Source: Chitinophagaceae bacterium (lineage in GTDB: Bacteria > Bacteroidota > Bacteroidia > Chitinophagales > Chitinophagaceae). From it: a stretch of DNA of 12,587 bases. Position 1 is the stretch's first letter. The number at the start of each line of letters is the position of its first letter. The stretch spans positions 3,083 to 15,669 of the forward strand of contig JAGNOY010000019.1 of NCBI GenBank assembly GCA_017989935.1. The letters are read 5' to 3'. Positions 1 to 7,410 of this stretch are shown piece by piece. The position numbers and the translations under genes are program-made. Below the pieces are notes generated by a model that ran no database searches, had not been told where the DNA came from, and was given only the letters and a program-made list of their open reading frames with translations.

Positions 1-13
1 CTTGTAAGTACTT

Positions 14-1294
14 TTAGTTGTTGGATTTATCAACTTTGTCGGACTTTAAAATAAGTCGCAAAGAACTATTATTTGTCATATAAGCCCAAGCCCAATTTAT
101 AAAGATGATAAGCTTATTTCTAACAGTGAGAATAAGCATTAAGTGAAGAAACATCCATATCAACCATGCAAAGTAACCTTTGAATTTGCCAAAAGCTAAA
201 TCTACCACAGCCTTATTTTTACCTATTGTAGCCATAGAACCTAGATCTTTGTATTCATATTGAATGCAAGATTTGTTATGTAGGATATTTACTAAATTTC
301 GACTCAATAATTTTGCTTGATTTATTGCTACGTTGGCAATTTGGGGATGGGCTTTTGGATATTTTTCTGTGGTCATATAGGCAATATCACCTATTGCAAA
401 AATTGTGTCAAAGCCTTGTACTTTATTAAATCTGTCAACCAATACTCTGTCATTAGCCACCCAAATATCATCAGGCAAACCTTTTAATTTATTGCCTTTA
501 ACACCAGCCGCCCATATTAAGGTGGCTGTTGGTATGGATTTCCCATTGGAAAGCATTGCCACCTTTCCGTCATAATCTTTCACAAAAGTTTCAGTCATTA
601 TGGTAACGCCCATATTTTGTAAGTAAGACAAAGATGTTTTACTAGATGCTTCACTCATTGAACTTAGTGTCTTCTTGCTTCCTTCTACCAAATAAATAGT
701 AAATTTAGAAAAGTCAATACCAGGATAGTCTTTGGGTAATACAAACTTTTTAATTTCAGCAAAGGCGCCTGCTAATTCTACACCAGTTGGTCCTGCTCCG
801 ACAATTACAAGGTTTAAAAGTGAATCTAAATCATTTTCGGAAGCACTAAGTACTTTTTCAAATACCGAAATAATTTGGTTACGGATTGAAATAGCATCAT
901 AGGTTGTTTTTAAAGTGAAAGAATTAGCTTCAATAGATTTATTATTAAAAAAATTAGTTTTACAACCAGTTGCTATCACAAGATAATCATAAGAGAAGAT
1001 TCCAATTGAAGTTGAAATTTGGTTAAGTGAAGGAATAATTTCTTTAACCTCAGCTAGTCTTATTTGAATGTTTTTGTTATCTTTAAAAATATATCTAAGC
1101 GGGAAAGAAATACTTGAAGGTTCAATCTGAGATGTTGCTACCTGATAGAATAAAGGTTGAAATTGATGATGATTTAACTTGTCAATTAAGATAATCTCAA
1201 AATGATTTTTGTCCAATTTTTTTGCAAACTCAACACCTGCAAAGCCACCACCAATAATTAAAACTTTCTTCTTCTCTTTAATATTATGCTGCAT
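14..1294 (-). CDS. ndh: Type II NADH dehydrogenase (NDH-2), FAD-dependent
   Basis: Single-subunit, non-proton-pumping NADH:quinone oxidoreductase that passes electrons from NADH through FAD to the membrane quinone pool on the cytoplasmic face. The 426 residues are full length for the family. The first Rossmann fold has the FAD-binding GGGFAG at residues 15-20, followed by the family-typical HHQFQPLFYQVAT (42-54). The second, NADH-binding fold has GAGPTG at 166-171. IWAAGV (260-265), AIGDIAY (300-306) and the quinone/FAD-side segment PQIANVAINQ (317-326) follow. The C-terminal part (about 373-407) is hydrophobic and aromatic, as in the membrane-anchoring helices of NDH-2. The start is ATG and the last codon is followed by TAA at 14-16. 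It lies 96 bp downstream of the cupin gene, with a 12-bp palindrome in the gap, so it may have its own promoter. The family call is firm; the exact quinone specificity cannot be read. Confidence 0.93.
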   Translation of the reverse strand: MQHNIKEKKKVLIIGGGFAGVEFAKKLDKNHFEIILIDKLNHHQFQPLFYQVATSQIEPSSISFPLRYIFKDNKNIQIRLAEVKEIIPSLNQISTSIGIFSYDYLVIATGCKTNFFNNKSIEANSFTLKTTYDAISIRNQIISVFEKVLSASENDLDSLLNLVIVGAGPTGVELAGAFAEIKKFVLPKDYPGIDFSKFTIYLVEGSKKTLSSMSEASSKTSLSYLQNMGVTIMTETFVKDYDGKVAMLSNGKSIPTATLIWAAGVKGNKLKGLPDDIWVANDRVLVDRFNKVQGFDTIFAIGDIAYMTTEKYPKAHPQIANVAINQAKLLSRNLVNILHNKSCIQYEYKDLGSMATIGKNKAVVDLAFGKFKGYFAWLIWMFLHLMLILTVRNKLIIFINWAWAYMTNNSSLRLILKSDKVDKSNN

Positions 1295-1346
1295 CTATTT
1301 TTACTTGAAGTTATTATTTTTTGGATTGAGGGATTTTTAGCAAAAT

Positions 1347-1358
1347 ATGCAATTGCAT
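1347..1358. promoter_or_regulatory. 12-bp perfect palindrome upstream of the NADH dehydrogenase gene
   Basis: ATGCAATTGCAT is a perfect inverted repeat centred about 58 bp upstream of the ndh ATG (1294), inside the 96-bp gap after the cupin gene. The position suits an operator or promoter-proximal protein-binding site. The surrounding sequence is AT-rich and there is no uridine tract, so it is not a normal terminator. A palindrome of this length can arise by chance in AT-rich DNA, so this is only a candidate. Confidence 0.25.
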
Positions 1359-1390
1359 TTTATGAAGATAATAACCACTCTTTCCTGTGT

Positions 1391-2119
1391 CTATTTGTTA
1401 TTTATTGCAAGTGTTAGCAGAAAAAAACTTTCTGTCACCGCTTTCACAGAATGAGGAATGTTTTCTTGTAATACTACCATTTGACCCTTTTCTAAGCTAG
1501 TTTGTTGACCTGCAGAAAATTCAATTTTACCTTCTAATACTTGAACACTGATCATTCCGTTTGCCTTGTGAGGTTTTAGTTCTGCGTGTTCATGCAAACC
1601 AATAAGCACAATACTCATTGTCTCGGATTTAAAAAGTGTCATAGAATTTCGGTCGCTTTGAGCCCAAGTTGATTCACTTTTTATTTGATTAATGTACTTA
1701 TTCAAATTCATCTCAATTAAAGGAGCATTTAACAGACGTTCACCTTCTGGTCGTTGCCGTGTAGCATTATTTGATTTGTTTTCCATTATACTTAGTTTGT
1801 GATTAGTATTTAATTTTTCTATCAATTTTGTTGTTGACTCGTCTGATGAAATTCCATATCCATTCACTAAAGTTCCTTTTACGCCATATTTTGTTGAAGA
1901 AATGGCGTACAATATAGATTGATATTTGGGATCTGAGTCGCCTTCAAAACGGTATACTTTGTCGATTTGAAATTCTTCAGGTGAAAATTCAGTTGTTGTG
2001 TGTTTACATACTAAACAATCATCTTTTAAATTGAAATCAAGAGTATAACCTAACTTCACAAGCTCGTTGATAGTTTCAGACAAGGTTCCGAAACTTTCCT
2101 GTAAAAGATCTTGTTTCAT
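1391..2119 (-). CDS. Two-domain protein: small 'PRPP synthetase-like' domain fused to a cupin
   Basis: One open frame joins two units that I know mainly as separate small proteins in Bacteroidota. Residues 1-107 match the ~100-residue proteins commonly labelled phosphoribosylpyrophosphate synthetase: LGYTLDFNL (23-31), CLVC (35-38), YRFEGDSDP (56-64) and VNGYGISSD (85-93). That label is almost certainly wrong, since the fragment lacks the PRPP synthetase fold and PRPP-binding loop. Residues 112-242 form a cupin: LHEHAELKPH, ISVQVLEGKIEFSAG, then EKGQMVVLQENIPHSV. Only one histidine (PHK) sits at the classical HxH position and one at PHS, so metal binding may be partial. The joint is a short AT-rich linker ending at an internal ATG (residue 112, position 1786) that would be a normal start for a separate cupin gene. 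No function can be assigned; a stress or redox role is only a guess from family context. Confidence 0.8.
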   Translation of the reverse strand: MKQDLLQESFGTLSETINELVKLGYTLDFNLKDDCLVCKHTTTEFSPEEFQIDKVYRFEGDSDPKYQSILYAISSTKYGVKGTLVNGYGISSDESTTKLIEKLNTNHKLSIMENKSNNATRQRPEGERLLNAPLIEMNLNKYINQIKSESTWAQSDRNSMTLFKSETMSIVLIGLHEHAELKPHKANGMISVQVLEGKIEFSAGQQTSLEKGQMVVLQENIPHSVKAVTESFFLLTLAINNK

Positions 2120-2137
2120 GGTTAAATATACTCAATT

Positions 2138-2305
2138 ATGAGCAGAGATGTCGAATTAATAAAGTATGTTGGGGGCATGAGAACAATTGAATTCAGGAAC
2201 TTTGAAGAAAATGTAGCGCATGGTACTATTCCATGTCATTTCAAAAAGCGTCACATTTACATTCTTTCACTTTTAAGTGGAATGAATACCATTTATTTTA
2301 TTTAA
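2138..2305 (+). CDS. Possible small ORF or gene remnant, 55 residues
   Basis: A plus-strand frame runs from ATG at 2138 to TAA at 2303-2305, beginning MSRDVELIKYVGG and ending GMNTIYFI. A second in-frame ATG lies at 2177 after a GGGGG run. The composition (mixed charged and hydrophobic residues, rich in E, K, R, F and I) looks protein-like, and it fills most of the gap between the cupin gene and the 96-residue membrane protein. Against it, the frame starts only 18 bp from the divergent cupin start, which leaves little room for promoters. I recognise no family. It could be a short real gene, a fragment of a lost gene, or chance. Confidence 0.22.
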   Translation: MSRDVELIKYVGGMRTIEFRNFEENVAHGTIPCHFKKRHIYILSLLSGMNTIYFI

Positions 2306-2336
2306 GTCACACTTCTATTTGTTCTGATTTCTAAGA

Positions 2337-2627
2337 TTATTTATTGACTAAAATGGCTTTAATAAGAATTAGAACTATATCAATGAGAAATAATCGAATC
2401 CCACTAACCAACAATAAATTGCTCAATTTCTTAATCCATTCATATGCGGGTTTAACATTCTTGTCATAGATTAACCAGCATCCAATTTGATAATCATAAC
2501 TAAAGTATGAATATAAATAATCGTCGATACTAGTAAGAAATAGATAGGATATAATTCGAATAAATAAACAGAGAAATGTAATTATTCCAGTTGCAAAAAT
2601 TAAAATTTCAACTATTTCGGATAACAT
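2337..2627 (-). CDS. Small hypothetical two-helix membrane protein
   Basis: The predicted product is 96 residues with ATG start and TAA stop. Two hydrophobic segments are visible, at about residues 5-31 (EILIFATGIITFLCLFIRII) and 70-93 (LLVSGIRLFLIDIVLILIKA). They flank a polar, tyrosine-rich middle containing YLYSYFSYDYQIGCW and a KPAYEWIKK segment. This suggests an integral inner-membrane protein with a loop of about 38 residues. I do not recognise a family and see no catalytic motif. It sits between the cupin gene and queA on the same strand, with gaps of 217 and 261 bp, so it is probably transcribed alone. The even spread of sensible codons supports it being real, but short hydrophobic frames are easily produced by AT-rich DNA. 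Confidence 0.5.
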   Translation of the reverse strand: MLSEIVEILIFATGIITFLCLFIRIISYLFLTSIDDYLYSYFSYDYQIGCWLIYDKNVKPAYEWIKKLSNLLLVSGIRLFLIDIVLILIKAILVNK

Positions 2628-2838
2628 TTATTCGAATTAAAGCTTTTACAAATGATTTTTTTATGCCAAACACAAACTAACCAAAATGCTTAATTGAGAA
2701 ATATTTCTAACATTCGGCAGGTGCTGAAATTAAACCTTAAGAATAAATTCATGAAGGTAAGCGCAAGCCAAGATTAATTGAACTTGGAATGGATCTTATA
2801 ATTATTTGAATTAATCATTACACTAACGTAAGCTAGTT

Positions 2839-2850
2839 ATAAAGCTTTAT
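2839..2850. other. 12-bp palindrome downstream of queA
   Basis: ATAAAGCTTTAT is a perfect inverted repeat starting 38 bp beyond the queA stop, inside the 261-bp gap 2628-2888. It has a weak, AT-rich stem and no convincing uridine tract on the queA strand, so I do not call it a terminator. Apart from this I see nothing firm in the gap. Confidence 0.15.
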
Positions 2851-2888
2851 CCCAGAATTAATTTGACTAACAGATAAACCCTTAAATC

Positions 2889-3938
2889 TTAGATAATCAA
2901 CATAGCATCGCCATAACTAAAGAAACGGTATTTATTCTTAATGGCTTGCTTATATGCTTCCATAGTTAATTCATAACCCATGAAGGCAGCCACCATGATT
3001 AATAAACTTGTTTTCGGCAAGTGAAAATTGGTGATTAATGAATTGGTTAAAGCAAAATTATGAGGAGGGTATAAAAACACATTTGTCCAACCTTCAGAAG
3101 GTTTTAACATACCTGTAGTTGTAATAGATGATTCAATGGCACGTATCGAAGTTGTACCAATGGCACAAATTTTTCGACCTTCTTCTTTTGCTTTATTGAC
3201 TGTTTTGCAAGCATATTCATCTACAGCATAGTACTCAGCATCCATTTTATGTTTGGTAATATCTTCAACTTCAATTGGACGGAAAGTACCAAGTCCTGTA
3301 TGTAAAGTGACCTCAGCAAAACGAACACCTTTGATTTCTAATCTTTTAATTAATTCACGACTAAAATGCAAGCCTGCTGTTGGCGCGGCTACGGCACCTT
3401 CGTTTTTTGCATAAACCGTTTGATATCTTTCTTTATCAGATTCTTCTGGTTCGCGCTTAATATATTTCGGAAGTGGCGTTTCGCCCATATTATCCAAAAT
3501 AGTTTTCAATTCTTCGTTACTCCCTTCAAATAAGAAACGAATGGTTCTGCCTCGTGAAGTTGTATTATCAACTACTTCTGCTACTAACGAATTATCTGCA
3601 CCAAAATATAATTTATTACCTACACGAATTTTTCTAGCAGGTTCAACAATCACATCCCAAAGTCGGTTTTGTTTATTTAATTCACGTAACAAAAATACTT
3701 CAATTTTTGCACCTGTTTTTTCTTTACGACCATACAAACGTGCATTGAATACTTTGGTATTATTTGCAATCATCACATCTTTATCATCGAAGTAATCTAA
3801 AACGTCTTTAAAAGTTTTATGTTCGATTTTTCCTGAATCTTTATGAACCACCATTAATTTACTTTCATCACGATTTTTTGCAGGGTACTGAGCAATTAAA
3901 TTAAGAGGTAAATCGTACGTAAATTGTGTTAACTTCAT
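2889..3938 (-). CDS. queA: S-adenosylmethionine:tRNA ribosyltransferase-isomerase
   Basis: Catalyses the penultimate step of queuosine synthesis. It transfers and isomerises the ribosyl group of S-adenosylmethionine onto 7-aminomethyl-7-deazaguanine already placed at position 34 of GUN-anticodon tRNAs, giving epoxyqueuosine; it acts in the cytoplasm. The 349 residues are full length for the family. Recognisable conserved blocks, in order, are [15 protein letters not shown] near the N-terminus, [78 protein letters not shown] and the C-terminal [12 protein letters not shown]. The ATG start gives the standard [12 protein letters not shown]-terminus. It lies 93 bp downstream of the radical SAM gene on the same strand. 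No other queuosine gene is in the window. Confidence in function is very high. Confidence 0.97.
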   Translation of the reverse strand: MKLTQFTYDLPLNLIAQYPAKNRDESKLMVVHKDSGKIEHKTFKDVLDYFDDKDVMIANNTKVFNARLYGRKEKTGAKIEVFLLRELNKQNRLWDVIVEPARKIRVGNKLYFGADNSLVAEVVDNTTSRGRTIRFLFEGSNEELKTILDNMGETPLPKYIKREPEESDKERYQTVYAKNEGAVAAPTAGLHFSRELIKRLEIKGVRFAEVTLHTGLGTFRPIEVEDITKHKMDAEYYAVDEYACKTVNKAKEEGRKICAIGTTSIRAIESSITTTGMLKPSEGWTNVFLYPPHNFALTNSLITNFHLPKTSLLIMVAAFMGYELTMEAYKQAIKNKYRFFSYGDAMLII

Positions 3939-4031
3939 GCGGTAATTTTAAGGGCGCGAAAATACTAAAATATTAGCGAAATTGTGTAAAATTATTTGAA
4001 TCCAAGACCTGATATACACAATATTGGCCCT

Positions 4032-6233
4032 TTACAGAACAATTAAGCCCATCTCTAATAAGTTTTTACGGATTTTATTGAACCATAAGAGCTCAAAATC
4101 ATCTTCTATCTCTTGGTTTTCATAGCTTTTTTTAAGTTCGCCCCAGGTAATACCTTCTAACTTTACTGCTGTAAGTTGATGCAAGATTTCAGTTAGCCAA
4201 ATGCCTTGTTTTTCTGATAATTTTAATTCAATTCTTTTTGTATTGCCTTGAACTGTCAACTGAGCAATATTCCATTGTTGACCTTTTTTAGATTTAATAG
4301 AAAAGCTAATACTTGGTTTGCCACCTAGCCAATATACTTTTTTATGTAAGGAAGGTTCTTGTGGTATGGAGGAAGTTAAACAGGTTTCGATATAATTCGG
4401 ATTCACTGACGTTTGGGGAACTTTAAAATCAAACCATTTCTGTAATGGGTCATCAAGTCCAATTTGATGCATATAATTGAAGAGTGATTTTTTTAAACCA
4501 AAACCTATGTCATCATTAAACTTAGCTTGTTTATCTTCAAATTCAAGATCGTTATTGGCAAAGCTGCCTGCCTCAGCTTGACTGATTTTAACTTGGAATT
4601 TTTCGGGATTCATGCCAACAGGACTGTGTACCGTCATAGCAAAACGATGCCAAAAGGCAGATTCTAATACTCCTGCTTTAAAAAGTTGCCGAACCATTTC
4701 CATTGAATCAATGGTTTCTTGCAAGGTTTGTGTAGGAAATGCATACATCAAATAGGCATGTACCATGATACCAGCGCGTGAAAAGGCCTGAGTAACCGTC
4801 GCAACCTGTGATACTGTGATGCCTTTATCTATCAACTTTAATAATCGATCTGAAGCCACTTCTAAACCTCCTGATACTGCAATACAACCCGAAGCCTTGA
4901 GGAGTAAACATAAATCTTCTGTAAAATTTTTTTCGAATCGTACGTTGGTCCACCAAGTTACAATGAGTTTTCTGCGCAAAATTTCCAAGGCCAGGGCACT
5001 CATCAAACTTGGAGGTGCTGCTTCATCCACAAAATGAAAACCTCGGTTGCCTGTTTGTTGAATCAAAGTCTCCATGCGATCGCAAAGCAAGTTGGCAGTT
5101 AATGGTTCATAATTTTTAATGTAATCTAATGAAATATCACAGAAAGTGCATTTACCCCAATAGCAACCATGCGCCATAGTGAGTTTGTTCCAAACGCCAT
5201 CACTCCATAGTCTGTGCATTGGATTGGCTACTTCAATCACTGAGATATATTTATCTAAAAGCAAATCACTGTAATCGGGTGTGCCTGTATCTGTTTGTTT
5301 ATAATCAGATTCTAGACTTCCATTCATATAAACAACTTCATGTTGATGCAACACGAAAGTTCTTTTGAGCAGATGAATATCACGCTGCCTCTGCAAAAAT
5401 TGAAATAAATTCTCAAGTGGTTTTTCGCCGTCATCCAAGGTGATAAAATCTATATAATCAAAAACGCGAGGGTCTTTGAGTGAACGTAATTCTGTGTTAG
5501 GGAAACCACCACCCATGGCTACTTTAATATGTGGATGCTGTTTTTTAATCCACTGACCTAATCTAAAAGCTCCATATAAATTACCCGGAAAAGGCACAGA
5601 AAGAGCCATGAGTTCGGGTTGCTGAGATTTAATTAATTCATCAAGACAAGCTATGGATAAATGATCGATATATGTTAGTGGCTTGTGCAAGGCTTCATGC
5701 AATTCGTCAAAGGTATTTGCACTGCGGCCTAATTTTTCTGCATAGCGGCTAAAACCAAAATATGGATCAATGGTAGCAGTGATCAAATCAGCTAAATCTT
5801 CGAGATATAAGGTGGCTAAGTGTTTCGCTTTATCTTGTATACCCATACTACCAAAGGCCCAATGCAAATCTTCAGTTTGCTGAAATCGTGAAGCTTCAGG
5901 TAAAAAGCCTCTTTGACAAATTGTATGGGCTAACATAGGATTTTTACCTTGCAAAAATTCTATTACTGCCTCGATACAATCAATATATCTTTCTTTTAAT
6001 TGAATGATTTGAAGAATATTCTCATCATCAGTTGAAGGGGAATTCGTAACCAGTTCAAAAATTTCGGTAAGTCCTTTTTTAGAAAAAAGTTTAAGAATCA
6101 CTTCGATACCCAAATCTGCCTGAAAAGAAGAAATTGCTTTGGTATGTAAAAATCCTTTAAGATAGGCAGTTGCAGGATAGGGGGTATTCAGCTGAGTAAA
6201 TGGAGGAGTAATGAGAAGTACGCTAGCTGACAA
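4032..6233 (-). CDS. Radical SAM protein with N-terminal B12-binding-like domain
   Basis: The product is a 733-residue cytoplasmic iron-sulfur enzyme of unknown substrate. The N-terminus LLITPPFTQLNTPYPATAYL and a segment at about 207-280 (LMALSVPFPGN, VAMGGGFPNTE, DYIDFITLDDGE) resemble the Rossmann-like B12-binding region of B12-type radical SAM proteins. I see no DxHxxG cobalamin motif. The radical SAM core starts near residue 350, with cluster cysteines C357, C362 and C365 in GCYWGKCTFCD. Further core signatures are FVDEAAPP (401-408), SGGLEVASDRLLKLIDKG (454-471) and LMYAFPTQT (495-503). The C-terminal ~190 residues are unfamiliar and contain WLGGKPSISFSI. The cysteine spacing is CX4CX2C, one longer than the canonical CX3CX2C. 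The start codon is TTG: an in-frame TAA lies just upstream, no ATG occurs between, and starting later would lose the conserved N-terminus. Methylation, RiPP or lipid modification are all possible. Confidence 0.85.
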   Translation of the reverse strand: MSASVLLITPPFTQLNTPYPATAYLKGFLHTKAISSFQADLGIEVILKLFSKKGLTEIFELVTNSPSTDDENILQIIQLKERYIDCIEAVIEFLQGKNPMLAHTICQRGFLPEASRFQQTEDLHWAFGSMGIQDKAKHLATLYLEDLADLITATIDPYFGFSRYAEKLGRSANTFDELHEALHKPLTYIDHLSIACLDELIKSQQPELMALSVPFPGNLYGAFRLGQWIKKQHPHIKVAMGGGFPNTELRSLKDPRVFDYIDFITLDDGEKPLENLFQFLQRQRDIHLLKRTFVLHQHEVVYMNGSLESDYKQTDTGTPDYSDLLLDKYISVIEVANPMHRLWSDGVWNKLTMAHGCYWGKCTFCDISLDYIKNYEPLTANLLCDRMETLIQQTGNRGFHFVDEAAPPSLMSALALEILRRKLIVTWWTNVRFEKNFTEDLCLLLKASGCIAVSGGLEVASDRLLKLIDKGITVSQVATVTQAFSRAGIMVHAYLMYAFPTQTLQETIDSMEMVRQLFKAGVLESAFWHRFAMTVHSPVGMNPEKFQVKISQAEAGSFANNDLEFEDKQAKFNDDIGFGLKKSLFNYMHQIGLDDPLQKWFDFKVPQTSVNPNYIETCLTSSIPQEPSLHKKVYWLGGKPSISFSIKSKKGQQWNIAQLTVQGNTKRIELKLSEKQGIWLTEILHQLTAVKLEGITWGELKKSYENQEIEDDFELLWFNKIRKNLLEMGLIVL

Positions 6234-6702
6234 TGAAAATTATTTAATTCGTAAAAATAAGTCATGACAAACGATAACTATGTTTTCTTAATAGAAATAA
6301 ATGATAGAATTTTAAAATAGTTCTATTTGGATACTTTAGTTGTTCTTTATCATTTAAAAATGTATATGATTATCCGCAAAGATACCCGATTGTTTTTCCA
6401 CTTTTGCCATGACGTCACGTCACTAGTGACGGGAGCATAAAAATAATTTCATCTACGCCACTTTTATCCAAACTCGCACATTAAGGTATTGGCCATATAT
6501 CATCATTCGTTTGTGCTCAAACAGTGGGTAAAAGCTTGACTTCTAATTCAATATTTTTAGCTGCCTCAAATCTTAGGCCGTCTCTTCAATGAAGATTTTT
6601 TTAGAATATAGTGGTATTAGATAGATAACATTTGTGTTCACTAGTTTTACAAGGTAGTTTAGTGGATAATCATCATAAAAACAATTTTGAAATGAATCTA
6701 GA
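6234..6702. other. 469-bp gene-free region with palindromes and possible decayed coding sequence
   Basis: No intact gene is seen between the radical SAM start and the response-regulator stop. The stretch holds the palindrome cluster at 6410-6431, a repeated CCACTTTT at 6398 and 6458, and a minus-strand frame (6370-6587) with protein-like patches interrupted by four stops. It must contain the radical SAM promoter near 6234 and any transcription end for the two-component operon near 6703, but I could not identify either with confidence. Confidence 0.5.
6410..6431. promoter_or_regulatory. Cluster of overlapping palindromes, possible operator
   Basis: TGACGTCA (6410-6417) is an 8-bp palindrome. 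It is followed directly by the 14-bp perfect palindrome CGTCACTAGTGACG (6418-6431). ACGTC is tandemly repeated at 6412-6421, so GTCAC occurs twice directly and once inverted. The block is clearly more GC-rich than its surroundings. Position is about 180-220 bp upstream of the radical SAM start. A dimeric regulator could bind here. There is no uridine tract, so it is not a standard terminator. Confidence 0.35.
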
Positions 6703-7410
6703 TCATGAATTACTATCTTTTACATTAAATATATAACCAACATTAAATACGTTTTCAATTTGTATATGCTTATCGTCCTTCAAATACTTTCTAATTTTCG
6801 TAATAAAAACGTCTAAACTTCTTCCTAAAAAATAATCATCTTTACCCCAAAGATCAATTAAGATTTCACTTCGCTTTATTAAATAATTTTTGTTTGTATT
6901 TAAATAGTGAATTATATCTCTTTCCTTTTCAGTTAATCTTTTAACCTTGCCGTCAAGGTTCAACGATTGATTATGGTGGTCAAATATATATTTCCCAATT
7001 GGGACGGGTTCTATTGAAACAATAAGTTTCTTTACTGGCAATCTTCTTATCAAAGCTTTAATTTTGCAAAGCAATTCCTCTTCATCGAATGGTTTAATAA
7101 TAAAATCATCTGCCCCTAATTGATAGCCCTTTAATTTGTCGGTTTTGAGCGATTTAGCTGTGATAAAAACAATAGGAATATCTTTATTTTCCCTTCTTAT
7201 TTCAGTAGCTAATGAGTACCCATCCAATTTTGGCAACATGATGTCTAATAAGCATAAATCAAATACATCGTGTTGAAATAATGATAAAGCCCATTCCCCA
7301 TCATTACATAATTTCACTTCAAACCCCTCAAGTTCTAAATAATCAACTAGTAATACGCCTAGATTGATATCGTCCTCAGCAAGTAGAATTTTTACTTTAT
7401 TCTTCAACAT
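6703..7410 (-). CDS. OmpR/PhoB-family response regulator (RprY-like)
   Basis: Cytoplasmic DNA-binding partner of the adjacent histidine kinase. With the ATG at 7410 it has 235 residues, the usual length. The receiver domain spans about 5-120: acidic pocket E12, D13, D14; phosphoacceptor D56 in LLDIMLPKLDGY; conserved T84 in FITAK; K106 in IKPF. The C-terminal winged helix-turn-helix (about 135-232) shows RLTEKERDIIHYL, RSEILIDLWG, the recognition-helix block GRSLDVFITKIRKYL and the wing NVFNVGYIF. A longer frame exists from TTG at 7422. I prefer the ATG because it puts the receiver domain at the normal distance from the N-terminus. It overlaps the end of the kinase gene by 14 bp, which indicates translational coupling in one operon. 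The likely target is its own kinase/propeller intergenic region, which has tandem 11-bp repeats of the type such regulators bind. Confidence 0.92.
   Translation of the reverse strand: MLKNKVKILLAEDDINLGVLLVDYLELEGFEVKLCNDGEWALSLFQHDVFDLCLLDIMLPKLDGYSLATEIRRENKDIPIVFITAKSLKTDKLKGYQLGADDFIIKPFDEEELLCKIKALIRRLPVKKLIVSIEPVPIGKYIFDHHNQSLNLDGKVKRLTEKERDIIHYLNTNKNYLIKRSEILIDLWGKDDYFLGRSLDVFITKIRKYLKDDKHIQIENVFNVGYIFNVKDSNS

Noticed and set aside
2750..2812. Short plus-strand frame with IHEGKRKPRLIELGMDLIII between two stops
   Set aside because: Only 20 codons, no start codon, no recognised family; too short to support a gene or remnant.
3541..3795. Plus-strand open frame of 84 codons inside queA
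   Set aside because: It is antisense to a firmly identified queA and its translation resembles no protein; it is a shadow frame.
4816..5037. Plus-strand open frame of 73 codons inside the radical SAM gene
   Set aside because: Antisense shadow of the conserved radical SAM core.
6583..6602. Small hairpin TCTTC-AAT-GAAGA followed by seven T on the plus strand
   Set aside because: The stem is five base pairs and there is no plus-strand gene upstream that it could terminate.
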